A stretch of 64,000 nt of DNA, from contig NC_135069.1 in assembly GCF_051401765.1 (NCBI RefSeq), positions 11,076,501 to 11,140,500 of the forward strand, given 5' to 3'. The translations under genes were made by a program, and so were the position numbers. Below, piece by piece: positions 1 through 12,300 of the stretch (positions are counted from its first letter, which is position 1; every line of letters starts with the position of its first letter). The stretch is from Calliopsis andreniformis (taxonomy: Eukaryota > Arthropoda > Insecta > Hymenoptera > Andrenidae). The notes beneath the pieces are model-generated. The model had not been told where the DNA came from, ran no database searches, and was given only the letters and a program-made list of their open reading frames with translations.

Positions 1-2470
1 AAGAGTAGAAATATTTGTGGCAGGTTGTGTGGTAACGATTAAATGAAGATGTAAATATTATTTTAGAAAATAAAATAATGTTAAGTGCTATTTATTTCCT
101 ATGGAGACCACGGAAGAAAAATTTGATAAGCCTGTTTCTTCTATTTTCTGTTTCTGGTGTCATCTAGTAGCTAAAAGGAGCGCTCTAATATGTTGGAATT
201 GGTAAATAAGGTGGAAAATTAGATAGACTGCAAGATATAATAGGTGTAAGTGTGAGGAATCAAGTTGAGAAATCTAAATTCAGCGAAAGAAGAGAATAGC
301 TTGACTAAGTCCATGAAAAACACAAAACTATTCGCACAGCTCGTATCTCTAAATTTATCTATACGTCCAAATTTTATTTTTAAACTGGTAAAATAGGTAG
401 TTTCTAAACTTCTAAATTCTAAACATTAATATAAATGCAATTAACACTAACAACAATAATTTATATTTTACGTAGCTACAATTCAAAATATTTTTGACTT
501 ACACAAATCACATGGATACAATAACCACATATTCGATTATTTTCCATAAAGAATTTAATTTAAAAAAAAGGTCTTACATGTTGTCGATTCCCATTATTCT
601 TCTCCTATCTTCTAAATAAACTTATCAATACTAGAAAAAACCATATTCATTCAAGAGCATAATTATTCATCGACAGGAAGTGATGATTTACATACCTGTG
701 TATGCGACATCACCTAAAACCCCTATTTGTAGTTTGGCAGCAGGTGTAACGTTCACCCCCATAAATGACCGGATATTTTCCGAGTCAGTACGTGTGCTAT
801 TGTAGGAAACGGTTACGGTACGAATTAGCGTGGTGTAATGCCAGGGCGTGTAACAAGTGCGATTCATAGGTATCAGGTGCATGCGCTATTGGAGGAGCGT
901 GGTAACTTCGGTGTGACCGTTAGTGATCAACTCAACACGTGACCGGGACTCATTTCATTGTGAGAGAAAAGTGATACCCTTATGCTGAGCAAGGAAAATA
1001 AAAACTGAAGTAGACGTGGCAAAATTACACCGGAAATAAAGTCACAAAAATATGTTCTAACAGGTGTCATTTGCACTGTTTTCATGGCGTTCTCCTTATT
1101 GCCAACCTATGTTATCATAGTACTGTAATACTCTGGTTTACATTTTATAACTTAAGTTACTTTATACTTACATTCTTTGTAGGACAAAGTATTCATTACT
1201 TTGAGCAGTCGAGTCCAGTCGAGAGCAGTCGATACTCTATGAATTTAGAATAATTTAAGGATTTGATTTGAAATTTATAAAAATTCCCTACTGTAACCAT
1301 ACTACTACGTTATGTATGTTATATCTACAAGTAGGTAAGCTGGTTCTAGGTTGATAGGTAAATCGAATTTTTTATGAGTGAATAGTTTATTAAGTTTTGC
1401 TCAACAGGTTAATTATTGGGTACTTTACTTCATTTATGGTATTGTTGGAATTTTTTCAAAAAATGGAACTCGTCTTCGTAATGCGAACTTTTTCGTTATT
1501 TCATTTTCTTTTAAATGTAGTTTACGTTACGTTATATTTCCAAGTACACACTGAAATGAAAAATTAGTAATTTGTTAATTAAACCAAATACGCTGACTAC
1601 AGTATCGTAACAGCGATTAGGTACATATTTGGATTCCCATCTTTAATGTTTGGTTAAAGGTAGGAGAAAGCTTAAAGGGTGATCCTAGACATTAAAATAA
1701 GATGACAATCGAGAGTAATGAAATCGTGCTCCAGTCTTTATTTTATAATTATGAACCTCTCAAATTTGGTAAAGTTTACCTGAAACTTAGCAAACTGAAT
1801 AGTATTAATGAGTTAGTGACTTAGGAGTAGGTCATACAAAACAACGATTATTATAGTCCCTCTTTAAATCAAGCATCGTAAAATTTAACACAATTCGAGT
1901 GCAACCTTACGTTAGTGGCTGTAGTAGTCACTGCTTCTTTAAATGATTATAAATTAATAAATGAAGGCTTAAATGCTATTTCGTTATTCTATATATTGCA
2001 TATTTTGCAGTTTAAAATTACTCCTTAAGTTTTTTCCCATTTTTAGCTGAACTTTTATGTAGAGTTATATCTTTACAAAAATTAAATCCAATTTAAGGAA
2101 ACCTTGGCATCTTCGAATAGGTCCAGAAAGGAAATGTAATTAAAAAGCAGAATGTAAAATTGCCTATTATGTACTGTAAAATTATGTAAATACAATTTAG
2201 AGCAAACTTAATAAACAATTCTCAAAAGCCTCGAAAGTACCTAAAAACCTATGAATACAGTGTTAAAAAGTAACTAAAAATTACTACAACTGCGAAAAGA
2301 AATAGAAACCTGGATAGGATCAAAAAGTCCTAAGGATCGTACTCGAGTTAAAATTCCCAACAACTGAAACAGAAATCCCCAACAAGATAATACACTATTA
2401 CTACAGCCATTCGAATAGAATTAAATTCCTCCAAGGGGATCTCAATAAAAACGCGAAGTCAATATTGAAG
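1..2470. other. AT-rich non-coding sequence
   Basis: No open reading frame here looks like a gene and no splice-bounded exon is recognisable. A GC-richer patch lies at about 690-960. Three close copies of CAGTCGA sit near 1204-1235. The only repeat-like segment is a possible MITE remnant near 1668-1725, listed separately. The rest is AT-rich intergenic or intronic sequence. Confidence 0.6.
1668..1725 (+). mobile_element. Possible end fragment of the palindromic MITE family
   Basis: The stretch contains ATTAAAATAAGATGACAAT followed by GAGAGTAATGAAATCG. This resembles the inner end of the TIR arms of the dispersed palindromic family seen at 10612, 34449 and 50702 (consensus near TTAAAATAAGACGAAAAT, then AATGATGAAATTG). 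Only about 60 bp match and no second arm is visible, so it is at best a decayed solo end. Confidence 0.35.
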
Positions 2471-2800
2471 TATCCGAGCGAATGCTTTCAAGCTGTTATC
2501 GCGTTCGTAATTATCACCGTAACAGTATTAGCAGTTCAGAATGAAAGCGGGCGATAAGGTCCAAGTGCGGAAACGATGATCGGCGTTAAAGAAAAGCAAG
2601 GCACCGCGAGCAAGTGGATATATATCGGGTACGTGGCTGGTATCAGGTGCAGGACGTAGGATAGGCAAGGCACGGTGAACGCAGCCGTTGCTCCAGCGAG
2701 GCACGTGAATAAGGTCTACTCTCTCGAACGTACACGATCGGTCGAACGTTGATCGGGTATCGCGCGGCATGCAAGGAGGCGGGTCAAGATTTATCTAGCA
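2471..2800. other. GC-richer island, possible regulatory DNA
   Basis: Base composition rises clearly above the flanks, with many CG dinucleotides and no repeats. The minus-strand reading frame at 2528-2770 has no recognisable family and is probably a by-product of composition. It could be conserved non-coding DNA or an untranslated first exon; nothing in the sequence decides. Confidence 0.3.
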
Positions 2801-3127
2801 AATAACCTCCTGTTGCTCGCACGTACCATGTGTAGCAAAACTTTTCAGCTGTTTGAACGTGTACCTTCTGCTGCAGAACTACCCGTTTCGAAAAATGAGA
2901 TTGTTAGACTTCTACATCTTGGAAAAAAGGAGTACTTGCAATTAGCTGCACTGTTAGGCGTATTATGCGATCTACAGCTTTGTGAGTTGGGAGAAATTAA
3001 AGAGATGTATATGTGTATGCACGCAGATGTATAAAAGTGGCTGAAGAGTTTAATGTAGTTGTTTTTTGTTGATGTCAATTGAAGACGTCACAATATTGAT
3101 ATGTAGATATCTGGGCCCCAGAGCTAA

Positions 3128-3169
3128 AGTGTATTAAGTTACACAGGATACAAGTGGACTTAATACACT
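3128..3169. repeat. Small perfect inverted repeat (hairpin)
   Basis: Two 12-nt arms, AGTGTATTAAGT at 3128-3139 and ACTTAATACACT at 3158-3169, are exact reverse complements separated by 18 nt. The sequence outside the arms pairs only weakly. It may be the core of an eroded small TIR element or a chance hairpin in AT-rich DNA. Confidence 0.5.
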
Positions 3170-4279
3170 ATGCCACTTCTAGGGTCTATGTATATGTATG
3201 CTTAATGAAACTTATAATTAGTATTAGTCTTTTTAGTGATACGCTATTTTGTGTGGTATGAAATATTGTTTCCAATGGTAGTTACATTGTCTATATCAGG
3301 TAATAGGTACAATCATGCACATTTTGTACTTTTCTTAAATAATATTGAAGTGAAAGTAACAAAATAAAGTGCAACACAATTATTCATACATAATAGTAGT
3401 AATATTAGATAAAATTCATCTTGACTTTTGTATGCAGAAAATATTGCGCAGGTATCTTCTAGATCTCTGGTCCTCGACTGAATTTCAAGGTTTACGATCT
3501 TAAGATTCCTGTCACATATATGTATAGGTATCTAAAAAATGACAGATACAGCTCAGAAAATGCGATTTTTTAAATAGTGAAGTAAATGCATCTCTATTTC
3601 TTGTAAGAATTTTATTAACTGACTTTCAAATTCTGAGACCTTAGTCAAAGAATTTCTGAAATAAGTAACTATAGATTATTTCAAATAAGGTAGATGAAAT
3701 CATTTATTGCAAGTAACGAGTAATTTCTTAAGACAAATTATACGAATACGATTAATTTCGTTAGATAATTCTACTTATTTTGCCAATTTTATTAATTTAA
3801 CACTTACATAATCTTTTGTTTTCTAAGGTTTTAAATAGTTTTCCACTTTTCTTAAAAAATTTACTTTTTTGAGTTGTCATTTTTTAAATAAATATGATAC
3901 ATTGGGATATAATTTTTCTATTACTGTTTGGATCTATCTACATGAAATAAATGAGTACTTAATAAGTCCTAAATAATTAAAAAAGTAAGTTATCAAATCA
4001 GTCTCTGCAATATACACAGTTGTTTACGTGATGAGTTTGTTGCTAATCTGTACTCATGAGTTTATATGGAAAAAAAAAATGTTCACTAGACTGTTTTCTA
4101 CACACAGTTATAGTACCAATAATATTAACCCTAAAATCAAAGAATTACTGTTGCATTACTACCATAAATAAAAAATTGTTAAACATATAAAAGTTCTTCT
4201 TTGAATTATAGCATAACTTTTTTTACTCGTCAAATACAATTTCCATAGTTAAAAAATATAAAACTGTTTTACAAGTTTT
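3170..4279. other. AT-rich non-coding sequence, nothing recognised
   Basis: Very AT-rich with homopolymer runs (ten A near 4071). No exon, RNA gene or structured repeat was recognised. Confidence 0.6.
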
Positions 4280-4515
4280 ATTAGTACCTTGGCAAAATGT
4301 TTTCGACCAAATGCAAGAATATGAAGTTATTTAAAAATATTGTATTTATTTTTTGGAAATGTAAGACACATACCGTACCAGACCCATTTATTTTTCCCAT
4401 GTATTTTGTATTCATACGATATAGCGTTTTATATTTGAAGAACTACAATATTTTTAAATAACTTCAGATTATTCCATTTGGTCAAAAACTTTTTGCCAGA
4501 GATAGTGCTCTAGCA
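4280..4515. mobile_element. Foldback (TIR) element, non-autonomous
   Basis: Two arms of about 56 nt face each other. The left arm (about 4288-4343) runs from TTGGCAAAATG through ACCAAATG and GAAGTTATTTAAAAATATTG. The right arm (about 4445-4500) is its imperfect reverse complement and ends in TTTTTGCCAGA. About 100 nt of unrelated spacer separates them. There is no coding capacity. The arrangement is that of a MITE; superfamily and exact ends are uncertain because no clear target duplication is visible. Confidence 0.65.
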
Positions 4516-4689
4516 AAAATGACTTGACAATTAAAACCTTCATCACCAAGCTAGTAGTACATGTACAATAGAAATGCAAGGATCTATTACCTGCAGATAG
4601 TACAATTTCAAATAAAACACAATAGATTAATAACAGCGAGCTGGCATTCCTATTGCATAAAGTGTTCAGGAGGCAAACTGCTTACTTTC

Positions 4690-5340
4690 CCGTGATTTTC
4701 TAGAGCGGCAGTAACTCGAGTAACTCAAGCAGTAACTCGGGACTCCGTAAACGCGCAGCAGCGTCGTCTCGAACGAAAGTGCAAGTACAGACGCTGCAAT
4801 TAAAAAACCCTACGGGCCGACACCGTGATCCCATCAATGAGACGCAACGTTCGTGGGAACATTTTCCGCTCGAAATAGATCGCGACAGCGTTAATTACCA
4901 TCCTCGTATCGAAGGCGACTTTTCCTTTGTACCCGATCGGAGTCGCGCGAATCTGCCATTAAATCAGAACAGAAATCGCGGGCCACGGGCTAACGAAAAT
5001 TCTCACGGTGTGTTAAGGGCGGCTAATTGGAAGTGCACGCCGCGATAATACGATCAGTTGATAGAGTATGCCTCTTCACTGAGCCAGGGGACCAAAAGGA
5101 CCCAAGAATGACTCGCGGAACTTGGAGTTCGAGTGACTCTTCGACTTGATTCGATCTGGTGCAATGTCCCTACAGAGATTGAGAGCAGTCACGGTCAGGC
5201 AAAGGGGACCGAAAGCCGGCTTATCTTACGTCACTATATTAATTAAGTTCCTTTGTTCGCGACCTGCGAGCCTTGTCTCTTTCCTAGGAGTCTTCGGACT
5301 GCACGACTGATGAGTCGAATACTTTCGATCGGAACTGCAC
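4690..5340. other. GC-rich island with short internal repeats
   Basis: This is a marked compositional island. It opens with three close copies of GTAACTC (about 4711-4740) and includes TTAATTAC-type homeodomain-like words. An 89-codon plus-strand frame (4779-5048) runs through it but starts at GTG and matches no family I know, so I do not call a gene. Candidate enhancer or untranslated exon. Confidence 0.35.
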
Positions 5341-7699
5341 AGTCGGCTGTTGGAAACTATGAAATTGTGAAAAGTGGATGTTTTCTAATGAAACTTTTGG
5401 AAAATATATTTGATTGTTGAAATTGTATTTGGAGAAATGACTCTACAAGAAATGTGGGTACTACTTGGGGACATCAATTAGAGACCTTAATATTGGCGAA
5501 AGGTACTAGAAAAATTCTCTATACATGGAACAGAATTTCAGAGTAGAACAGAGAACCTTGTAAGCATTAATAAAATTGAAGGCTTAAAGTTTAAATTAAA
5601 TTAGGAACGCTTCATGACCTTTTGATAAGCACACAGTTTAAAGTAGAACTAGTTAAAGGATCTTACATACTCCAATTATAAGCAAAATATTATATCCTTT
5701 TCAAATAAATTACTCTTTATCTATATAATTTTATTAAATTTAATGCTAACACCTACTTTTAAAATAGTTTGTTTTAGTTTCATTGAGAATTTCTATAAGA
5801 AATTTTTAAGTAAGGATCTGCTTTAATTAAGAACAATGTATTATTTTAATGTATCCAAGAAAAATCATTCTCAACACTCCACCACATATTTTAAAGAAAA
5901 AGTGGTATAGTAGTTAATAGTTCTGTACTTCTGAACAAATTCCTCATTTATTAACAATAAGAGTTGCTCCATACAATAAACATTTTAGGTTAACTTAAGC
6001 ATTGCATATATTTGAACATGAATGCCAAAAAAGATATCAGTTATGCAATTTCTTCTAACGCTAAGATACTAACATTTTCAATATTAATTAATTAAATTTT
6101 AGTTCATTTAAGTCTGTATGTTTCGCAATATTTTAAAATAAAACTTTATTAAATAGTTTATGATTTGCCATGAATTCTGTAATTTCGTTGTTCATATAAA
6201 TTTCATCATAATATTTTTCAAGCAGGTTCTCAAGACAACATATGACAGGAACAGGTTGACGTTTACGTTATCAAAGGCTATTAGTACATTCAATAATTAA
6301 ATGCAGCATAAAACGGTCTAAGTAGTTGTAAAAATTGGGATGAAAACTAATCTGTATAATGGGCATAGTCAAAGTACCGTTCAAACATGCATTCCTTAAC
6401 GTTTTATCAATGCTTCCGCAATTTGATCCACGCGTAGGTGATTCTGCACGTGACGATGATAGTCGCCTGCTCGCGAAGATCCTGTATTTCTGGTAAATTG
6501 TCTGAGGCAACCTGAACAAGGTCGGGAGGAAATTTAGTATTTATAGCGTCTATTACTGCATCAACATGCAAAATGTGTTGTACAGCCTGCCACTTATTGC
6601 TTCTGCAATCGCGCAGGTAATTAAAATCGAACTAGTTTTGCAACGTGCCAATTTTATTTTTGTAGACTTTTTGAATATACATAAATGTCCTTTGGTTTCA
6701 GACGCTTATTCAATTTTTTTCCCGCGCGTTTGAGAAACAGGTTTTAAAATATGGTTCTATCATTTTTAACGGTGGCCGCTAAAGAGATCATTAAAAAGGG
6801 CAGTAATCTTGATTTATTCTCTTTAAACAAACTTAACTATTCAGCAAAGACTCTTTTATACTCTTTTGTGGATATAAAATAAGAATGCATAATTTCGTTA
6901 GTGTTTGTAAACTTGCCACGCACAAGAAATTCATAAAATATAAATTAAACTTAACTATAAGAGATAGTGTTAGTGTAAAGCCTGTGCAAAGGAACTTCGT
7001 ATCAGAGCGGTTAGTTGAAAATGGCAATGAATGATCTATGAACCACTAATTGTAATATTAATATTAGGAGACCATAAAACGTGCCATAAAATTTTACATA
7101 CATCTATTGTATTAGAAGCTATAGTTAATTTACACGTTCAACTTTTTTCAGTTGCTGTGAACTGTGAATCTCGTATGCAATTTCCTACTAGTGTACACGG
7201 TGTATGTTAATTTCATCAGAGTTGTAACTTTTGTAGTTTCCTATAAGGCTAAGCAAAAACCCCTTTTAAAATATTACCCAATTCACTTTAGATGTTGAGT
7301 AGGGATCTAAACTACGTACATGATTCATTTATAAATTTCATTAACTACCCAGATAGCGTAGTAAAAATGTCCATTTTTCGTCCATTTTAAGTTTCAGCGT
7401 CGTATAGACATAATTTGGACATCTTTTAGATGACTTCTGAATGTCTTTTAGGAGATCCTAAAAACATACTGATTTGTAAATTCAGTCTCTTTTTGGCCAT
7501 TTTCAGAGCTTCACTGGATGTCTTTAAGACCTTTTTAAGAATAAATGTATGAATAAAACGACATTAAAAAAAATTATACTACCTTTTAAAAATGAACACG
7601 GTGAAAGCCTGCACACCTGCCTCATTTTAAGCTTGATCGGTTTATTAGAAAAAGCTCAGATAAATTGTCTATTCTGAATGGGGCATTGTTCGTCGCTAA
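5341..7699. other. AT-rich non-coding sequence
   Basis: No exon, repeat array or mobile element was recognised. A short GC-richer patch near 6400-6540 covers an unsupported minus-strand frame. Around 7380-7530 the words GACATCTTTTAGATGA and ATGTCTTTTAGG recur, which may be a decayed dispersed repeat. Confidence 0.55.
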
Positions 7700-8125
7700 C
7701 GAAAGAAAAATTCCCTTTCTGAATTTTGCACGTAACCGCTAAGAAGCGCACCGTGAGAGGCGAATGCCACTTCCTCAGGGGTTGTATATCTTCCCTGGAA
7801 ATTCTGTAGTGCTCTTAACGAGGTACCGCTCGACGCAAGTTTAACACTCGTGGAACGCGCCATCGCGCCAAACGACCCGGTATATAACGCGCCGCTTGTT
7901 TAACAATCATTATTTGCGAGAGACCAGTGGTATCTGACGGTATCAGGAACAGATCAGATCGAATCTCTTTGCGGCTCGATTCGGTCGTATTGTGTTCCTC
8001 TCTTCGATTTCTTCTCGCGGAAGACAGCCACGATTTCAAGAGATCGGTCCACATAAACCACCGCTCGCTCTTTCGCTTTTGGACTCCATTATTTCTCGCG
8101 ACAGCGTTCGCGTAACCCTTGATCC
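7700..8125. other. GC-rich island
   Basis: CG-dinucleotide-rich block without repeats. It carries a 130-codon minus-strand frame (7815-8207) and overlapping plus-strand frames. None shows a family signature, and frames open on both strands argue for composition rather than coding. Candidate regulatory DNA. Confidence 0.3.
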
Positions 8126-10611
8126 TCTTGGTGCTATTCACAATTAGTTTCAAGTATTTCTTCGAACACCTATTTACGTTTTCCTTTTTACTATGATCTT
8201 CTAACATTCTATTATTTTTATACAGATATGAAATTTTTATATTATTAATTCGAGTGTTTTACTTTTTTGTAATGTTCTGGAAAACTTATTGCTTCGGAAG
8301 TGCTTCTTTTAAAATATAAATATAAGTTTTTTCGATGTTCTGAAAATTCTTTAGTACAAAAAAATTCTTTACTTCAATTCTTTACTTTAATTCTAAATCT
8401 TTAATAATAGCTAATTGTGTACTTTTATGTACATATATTTTTCAAATTTCCAACTGTCTTGGAATTTCCAGGAGAATTTTGAATATTTTGCTAGAAATAT
8501 TTAGAAGATTTAATTACCAATAGTATAATACATACAATATATACATATAGAAGTGAATATAAAATTTCGTAAAACTTTTACTAATAATAAATAATAATTA
8601 GTCTGTTGATAACTCGAAAACAGAAATGAAATCTATTTTTACATTCATAAAATGTAGTGAGTCTATTTCAGACTAGTTTTCGTTTACATAGGTACTTACC
8701 TTCACATTTATCCTCGACCTTCATCGATTATCACAATTTTATTCCATCTATGACTTCACATCCGCGACGATGGTCAAGCAAAACAACAGTGTAACGTAGA
8801 AATTTCAAAGCGACCTAGTTTTCATTCAATTGTGCCATAGCTTTGGGCGGATTCGAGTCGAAGGGAAAAAAGAGAAATTTGATGTCCGTCGTGTGCATCC
8901 GGTAGGGGAAACCCGTGACGTAACTACACTTGGGAGTGAAAAGGAAGGACAGGACGAGGGTTCGTTTAACAATGGAGAATGAATTTTTATAAAATAGTTT
9001 CCTGGAACTGAGATATTTAGCAAAATTACCCATTCAAATGTTTGTATGTTTTAAAAAATATTTAATTCATATAAAGTTTGTTGACTGAGCTGCTTTCGAA
9101 ATGATCGTTGATTTGTTAATTAATTAATTTGGCGATTCTATAGTAATAATAATTTTTCACAGTGTATTCTGTTAGCTAGAAAGGAATTTTCCAGCCTTCA
9201 AATGCAAAAGTGGACTAAAGTACATTTTTTTTTTTAAATTGAGTCGGTAATATTAATTTATTACAAAGAAATCCTGTATTTTAAATCGTCTATTTTGCCT
9301 AGTGAGTCTATTTTGAATAGTGAGGTTGATTCGTTGTTGCCTCAATGCCTCATATTAGAAATAATAAATTTCAGTAGTGGTACTAATAATGTTAATTTCT
9401 GTCGCAAAAATTTAATTTACGATTAAGTGATGGATTTTCAACATTTATCACTTTCTATTATGTAATGTAAGTTTTTGATATTCAAGTTATTGCTGACAGT
9501 AAATTTTGGGAACCAAAGGAATCCTCAGGAATCTGTTTCGACGTTTATCTACCAGTCGAGTAACGAGCCTTAACTACGATAAAAACCTTGTCGACTTCCT
9601 GTGCCACCCGCCTTCGACCAAGGTTGCCTTATTATGTGTCAGATACTCATATCTTACGGACTAATCAACCTGCCAAGGCTATCCAAAAGAAATTGCTTCG
9701 AATCCTAGCGCAATTGAGAAACTCCTCATTTGCGAAACTTGTGGAAAGAGATGTTAACTTATTTCTTCAGTGCTCTGAAGTGTTGAAAATAACATGAAGG
9801 ATTCGGTATTGAAAGTTTAGCTAAAATTGCATCGCTGAAATATATATGTACTCGCCATGGTGATTTTTTATCTGGGAGCACTTGCACGTTGAGTCATGCC
9901 ATTTACGTTGCGTACATCGCGGTACACTTTCAGTAATTACTGCTATTGAAAGCAACCCTACAGCAAAAACCAGCAGCAATAATTGATCGTAGAGAAGCAA
10001 GCTATCACGTGATAGCGCGCTGGAACAAGAGCATGAATTATTTCTGAAGTGGGAAAAATTTGTATGGTTAGACATACCTTGTGCGCCCATTGAAATCACT
10101 CTTTAGTTATTCAACTGAGCGATGCATCGCATGCCTGCAAGAAAAGTGGAAAAACAAAAAATTTTCAATTTTCCTCTAATTTCTGAAGTATTTTCTAATA
10201 CATAGAAATCATTTTTTACGTTAAATAATAAATTTTTGAGTACATTTTAATTAAAATATATTTTATAGTGCTTTCATTAAGGAACTCTACAAATAGGTAT
10301 ATTTATTTTCTTTACGCTTTTCTCAGCAATTTTATAGTTTTGACTTGTGATACTTTTCTTGGTGGTGTGAGATATGTAATTTTTGGATAACAAAATGTTG
10401 GGATAAAAACTGTTATGAAAAATTGTATAAGGAATGAATATTCTCAATTTTTCTAGAGCCTCGTAATTTATTCCTCATAAGAGATTCGTACAACAGAAAT
10501 TAGACTCGTTAAATGACATTAGTATGGAAGTTGTAAAGAAGAAGACACTTTTTACTTGACCAAATAATACCTTATTGTATGCATAACTGCTAAGCAATGT
10601 TTAACAACTAT
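8126..10611. other. AT-rich non-coding sequence with short GC-richer patches
   Basis: Patches near 8750-8960, 9540-9720 and 9900-10120 are richer in CG but have no exon signature. No mobile element was recognised. Confidence 0.5.
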
Positions 10612-10966
10612 ACAGTTGTTAGTGCAACAAGTGTCAGAAGTGTTAAGAAGCGGTCCTACATGTTAAAATAAGATAGAAATTAAGAATGATGAAATTGCCA
10701 ATTTCCAAAAATGTCTGAAATTCGAGTGAGGTGTGTCTTGCTTGAGACTCATTTTACTGCTGTTGTGCATCAGTCAAGCCAAACACAGCGAAATCAGTAG
10801 AGTAAGTTTCGAGTCAGGCACATTTCATGCGAATTTTAAACGCTTTCTCGACAAATAATTTGAAAACAAAGTCTGAAATGTAATTTCGACATTTTTTATT
10901 TTCGTCTTATTTTAGTATGTAGAATCACTTCTCAAAGTTTCTGACACCTGATGTCAAACACTCTAC
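10612..10966. mobile_element. Palindromic MITE family, copy A
   Basis: The left end (GTGTCAGAAGTGTTAAGAAG, then CCTACATGTTAAAATAAGA) is the imperfect reverse complement of the right end (TCTTATTTTAGTATGTAGAA, then TTTCTGACACC and ACACTCTA). The arms cover much of the roughly 355-bp element. The same arms recur at 34449-34783, 35107-35532, 50702-51104 and 61682-62104, which defines a dispersed non-autonomous family. No coding capacity. Its AGAGTG-type end suggests a Tc1/mariner-like origin, but no target duplication is certain here. Confidence 0.8.
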
Positions 10967-10968
10967 AC

Positions 10969-11182
10969 ACAGTGGTAATTAAAAGAAAGTTAAAAAAAAA
11001 TAAATAAAAGAACACACAATCATTTTACACAAATGAACCATAAATATCTGTCATAGTGGTTGGGGAGCTATGCTAAGATACATGAGTATTTGAAATATGA
11101 GATCAAAAATGCTTACATACTATAGCAGCGATTACTATTCCTCTAATGAAGTTTTAATTTCAAGCTGTTTGTCCACCACTGT
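10969..11182. mobile_element. Possible Tc1-like TIR fragment
   Basis: The left edge begins CAGTGGT at 10970. The right edge ends GTCCACCACTG then TA (about 11171-11183), which reads on the minus strand as CAGTGGTGGACAAA, the typical start of a Tc1-like end. Only the first seven bases are shared between the two edges, so the pairing could be chance. Confidence 0.3.
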
Positions 11183-11979
11183 ATAGGATAATAGTTTATA
11201 CGTAAAATATAACATAACTGCGAAGAAAACACTAAAGAATGTAAAAAATTATTATTACAAAATGGCGTGTCATTCATTCCCAAAGTTATGCATGGATGTG
11301 TTACCCCACAAATAATTAGCTTTAATTTAGCTAAAATAGTCTATTCTGAAAATTTTTTTAACATAATTACTAATATCAGTCATTAAAATAGTTATTTATA
11401 TATTTATATACAACCTAGTTCGTTTAAAATACGAGAGTTAATTGCTTATCTAATTAGCGTTAGATAGGATCTGAAAAGAGCAATATACATGTGTATGTTA
11501 TTAATATTTGTCTATTTGAACTTGCTACTAACACAACGAATAACATTAAAGAATTAAATATTGTAATTACGCTCAAGACACAAAACATAAATACAAAATA
11601 ACAATTGTTCCATAAGACAATTTGTAAAAATAATTGTAAACTTAAAAAATTTTATAAATTTCTATTCAACTACTTATTAGTAAAAATATCGTTAATTATG
11701 TTATTTTTAATAATACTATAAATATACTCAGCATATAACTCGAAACTGGATTTCTTATGGGTTAATACACTAATACAGAACAGGGATCAATTATTCCCTA
11801 AATTCAACGATCACAGAAATTCAAGTCCTGGCATTGAAATATACGAATATTATTGATATTTGTTTTAAATTCGACGCTATTATTTTGTGCTTGACGAACA
11901 TAATGGAATAGTAATTGGAGATGCGATAAACCGTAATCGTGTGGAGCGAGGCTCCAGTCATGCGTATTATTAGAAAGAC
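11183..11979. other. AT-rich non-coding sequence, nothing recognised
   Basis: Strongly AT-rich. No exon, RNA or structured repeat was recognised. Confidence 0.6.
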
Positions 11980-12300
11980 CAGACGAGATCTTGACAATCG
12001 ATGGCCAGGACTCTTCCTGGTGCCGACGTTGAACCGCCGTCGGCGACTGGACCACGAGAACGTGCGTTAACGCGTAAGTCGTGAAGAGATCGAGGACTCT
12101 AAGCTGGATGCACGTGTGTTACCGATCTATGTGCATCTGCGTTCCTTCGCGCATGCATCAACTTGCTCGTGCATGCCTCTGCGCCGTGCACGTGTGTGTT
12201 GCCTGTTCCTGATTCCGCGTGTACGTTGTAATTGGTGAATTGATAAATAAAGCGACTTCCTTTGCCAGGATAATATCAAAGCTTCGTCTCCCTTGCACCT
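11980..12300. other. GC-richer island with alternating purine-pyrimidine stretch
   Basis: About 12110-12205 contains repeated CGTGTG, GCATGC and GTGCATGC words and a GTGCACGTGTGTGT run, giving alternating purine-pyrimidine character. There is no coding evidence. Candidate regulatory DNA. Confidence 0.35.

Noticed and set aside
7815..8207. 130-codon minus-strand open frame
   Set aside because: Composition-driven in a CG-rich block with an overlapping plus-strand frame; no family signature.
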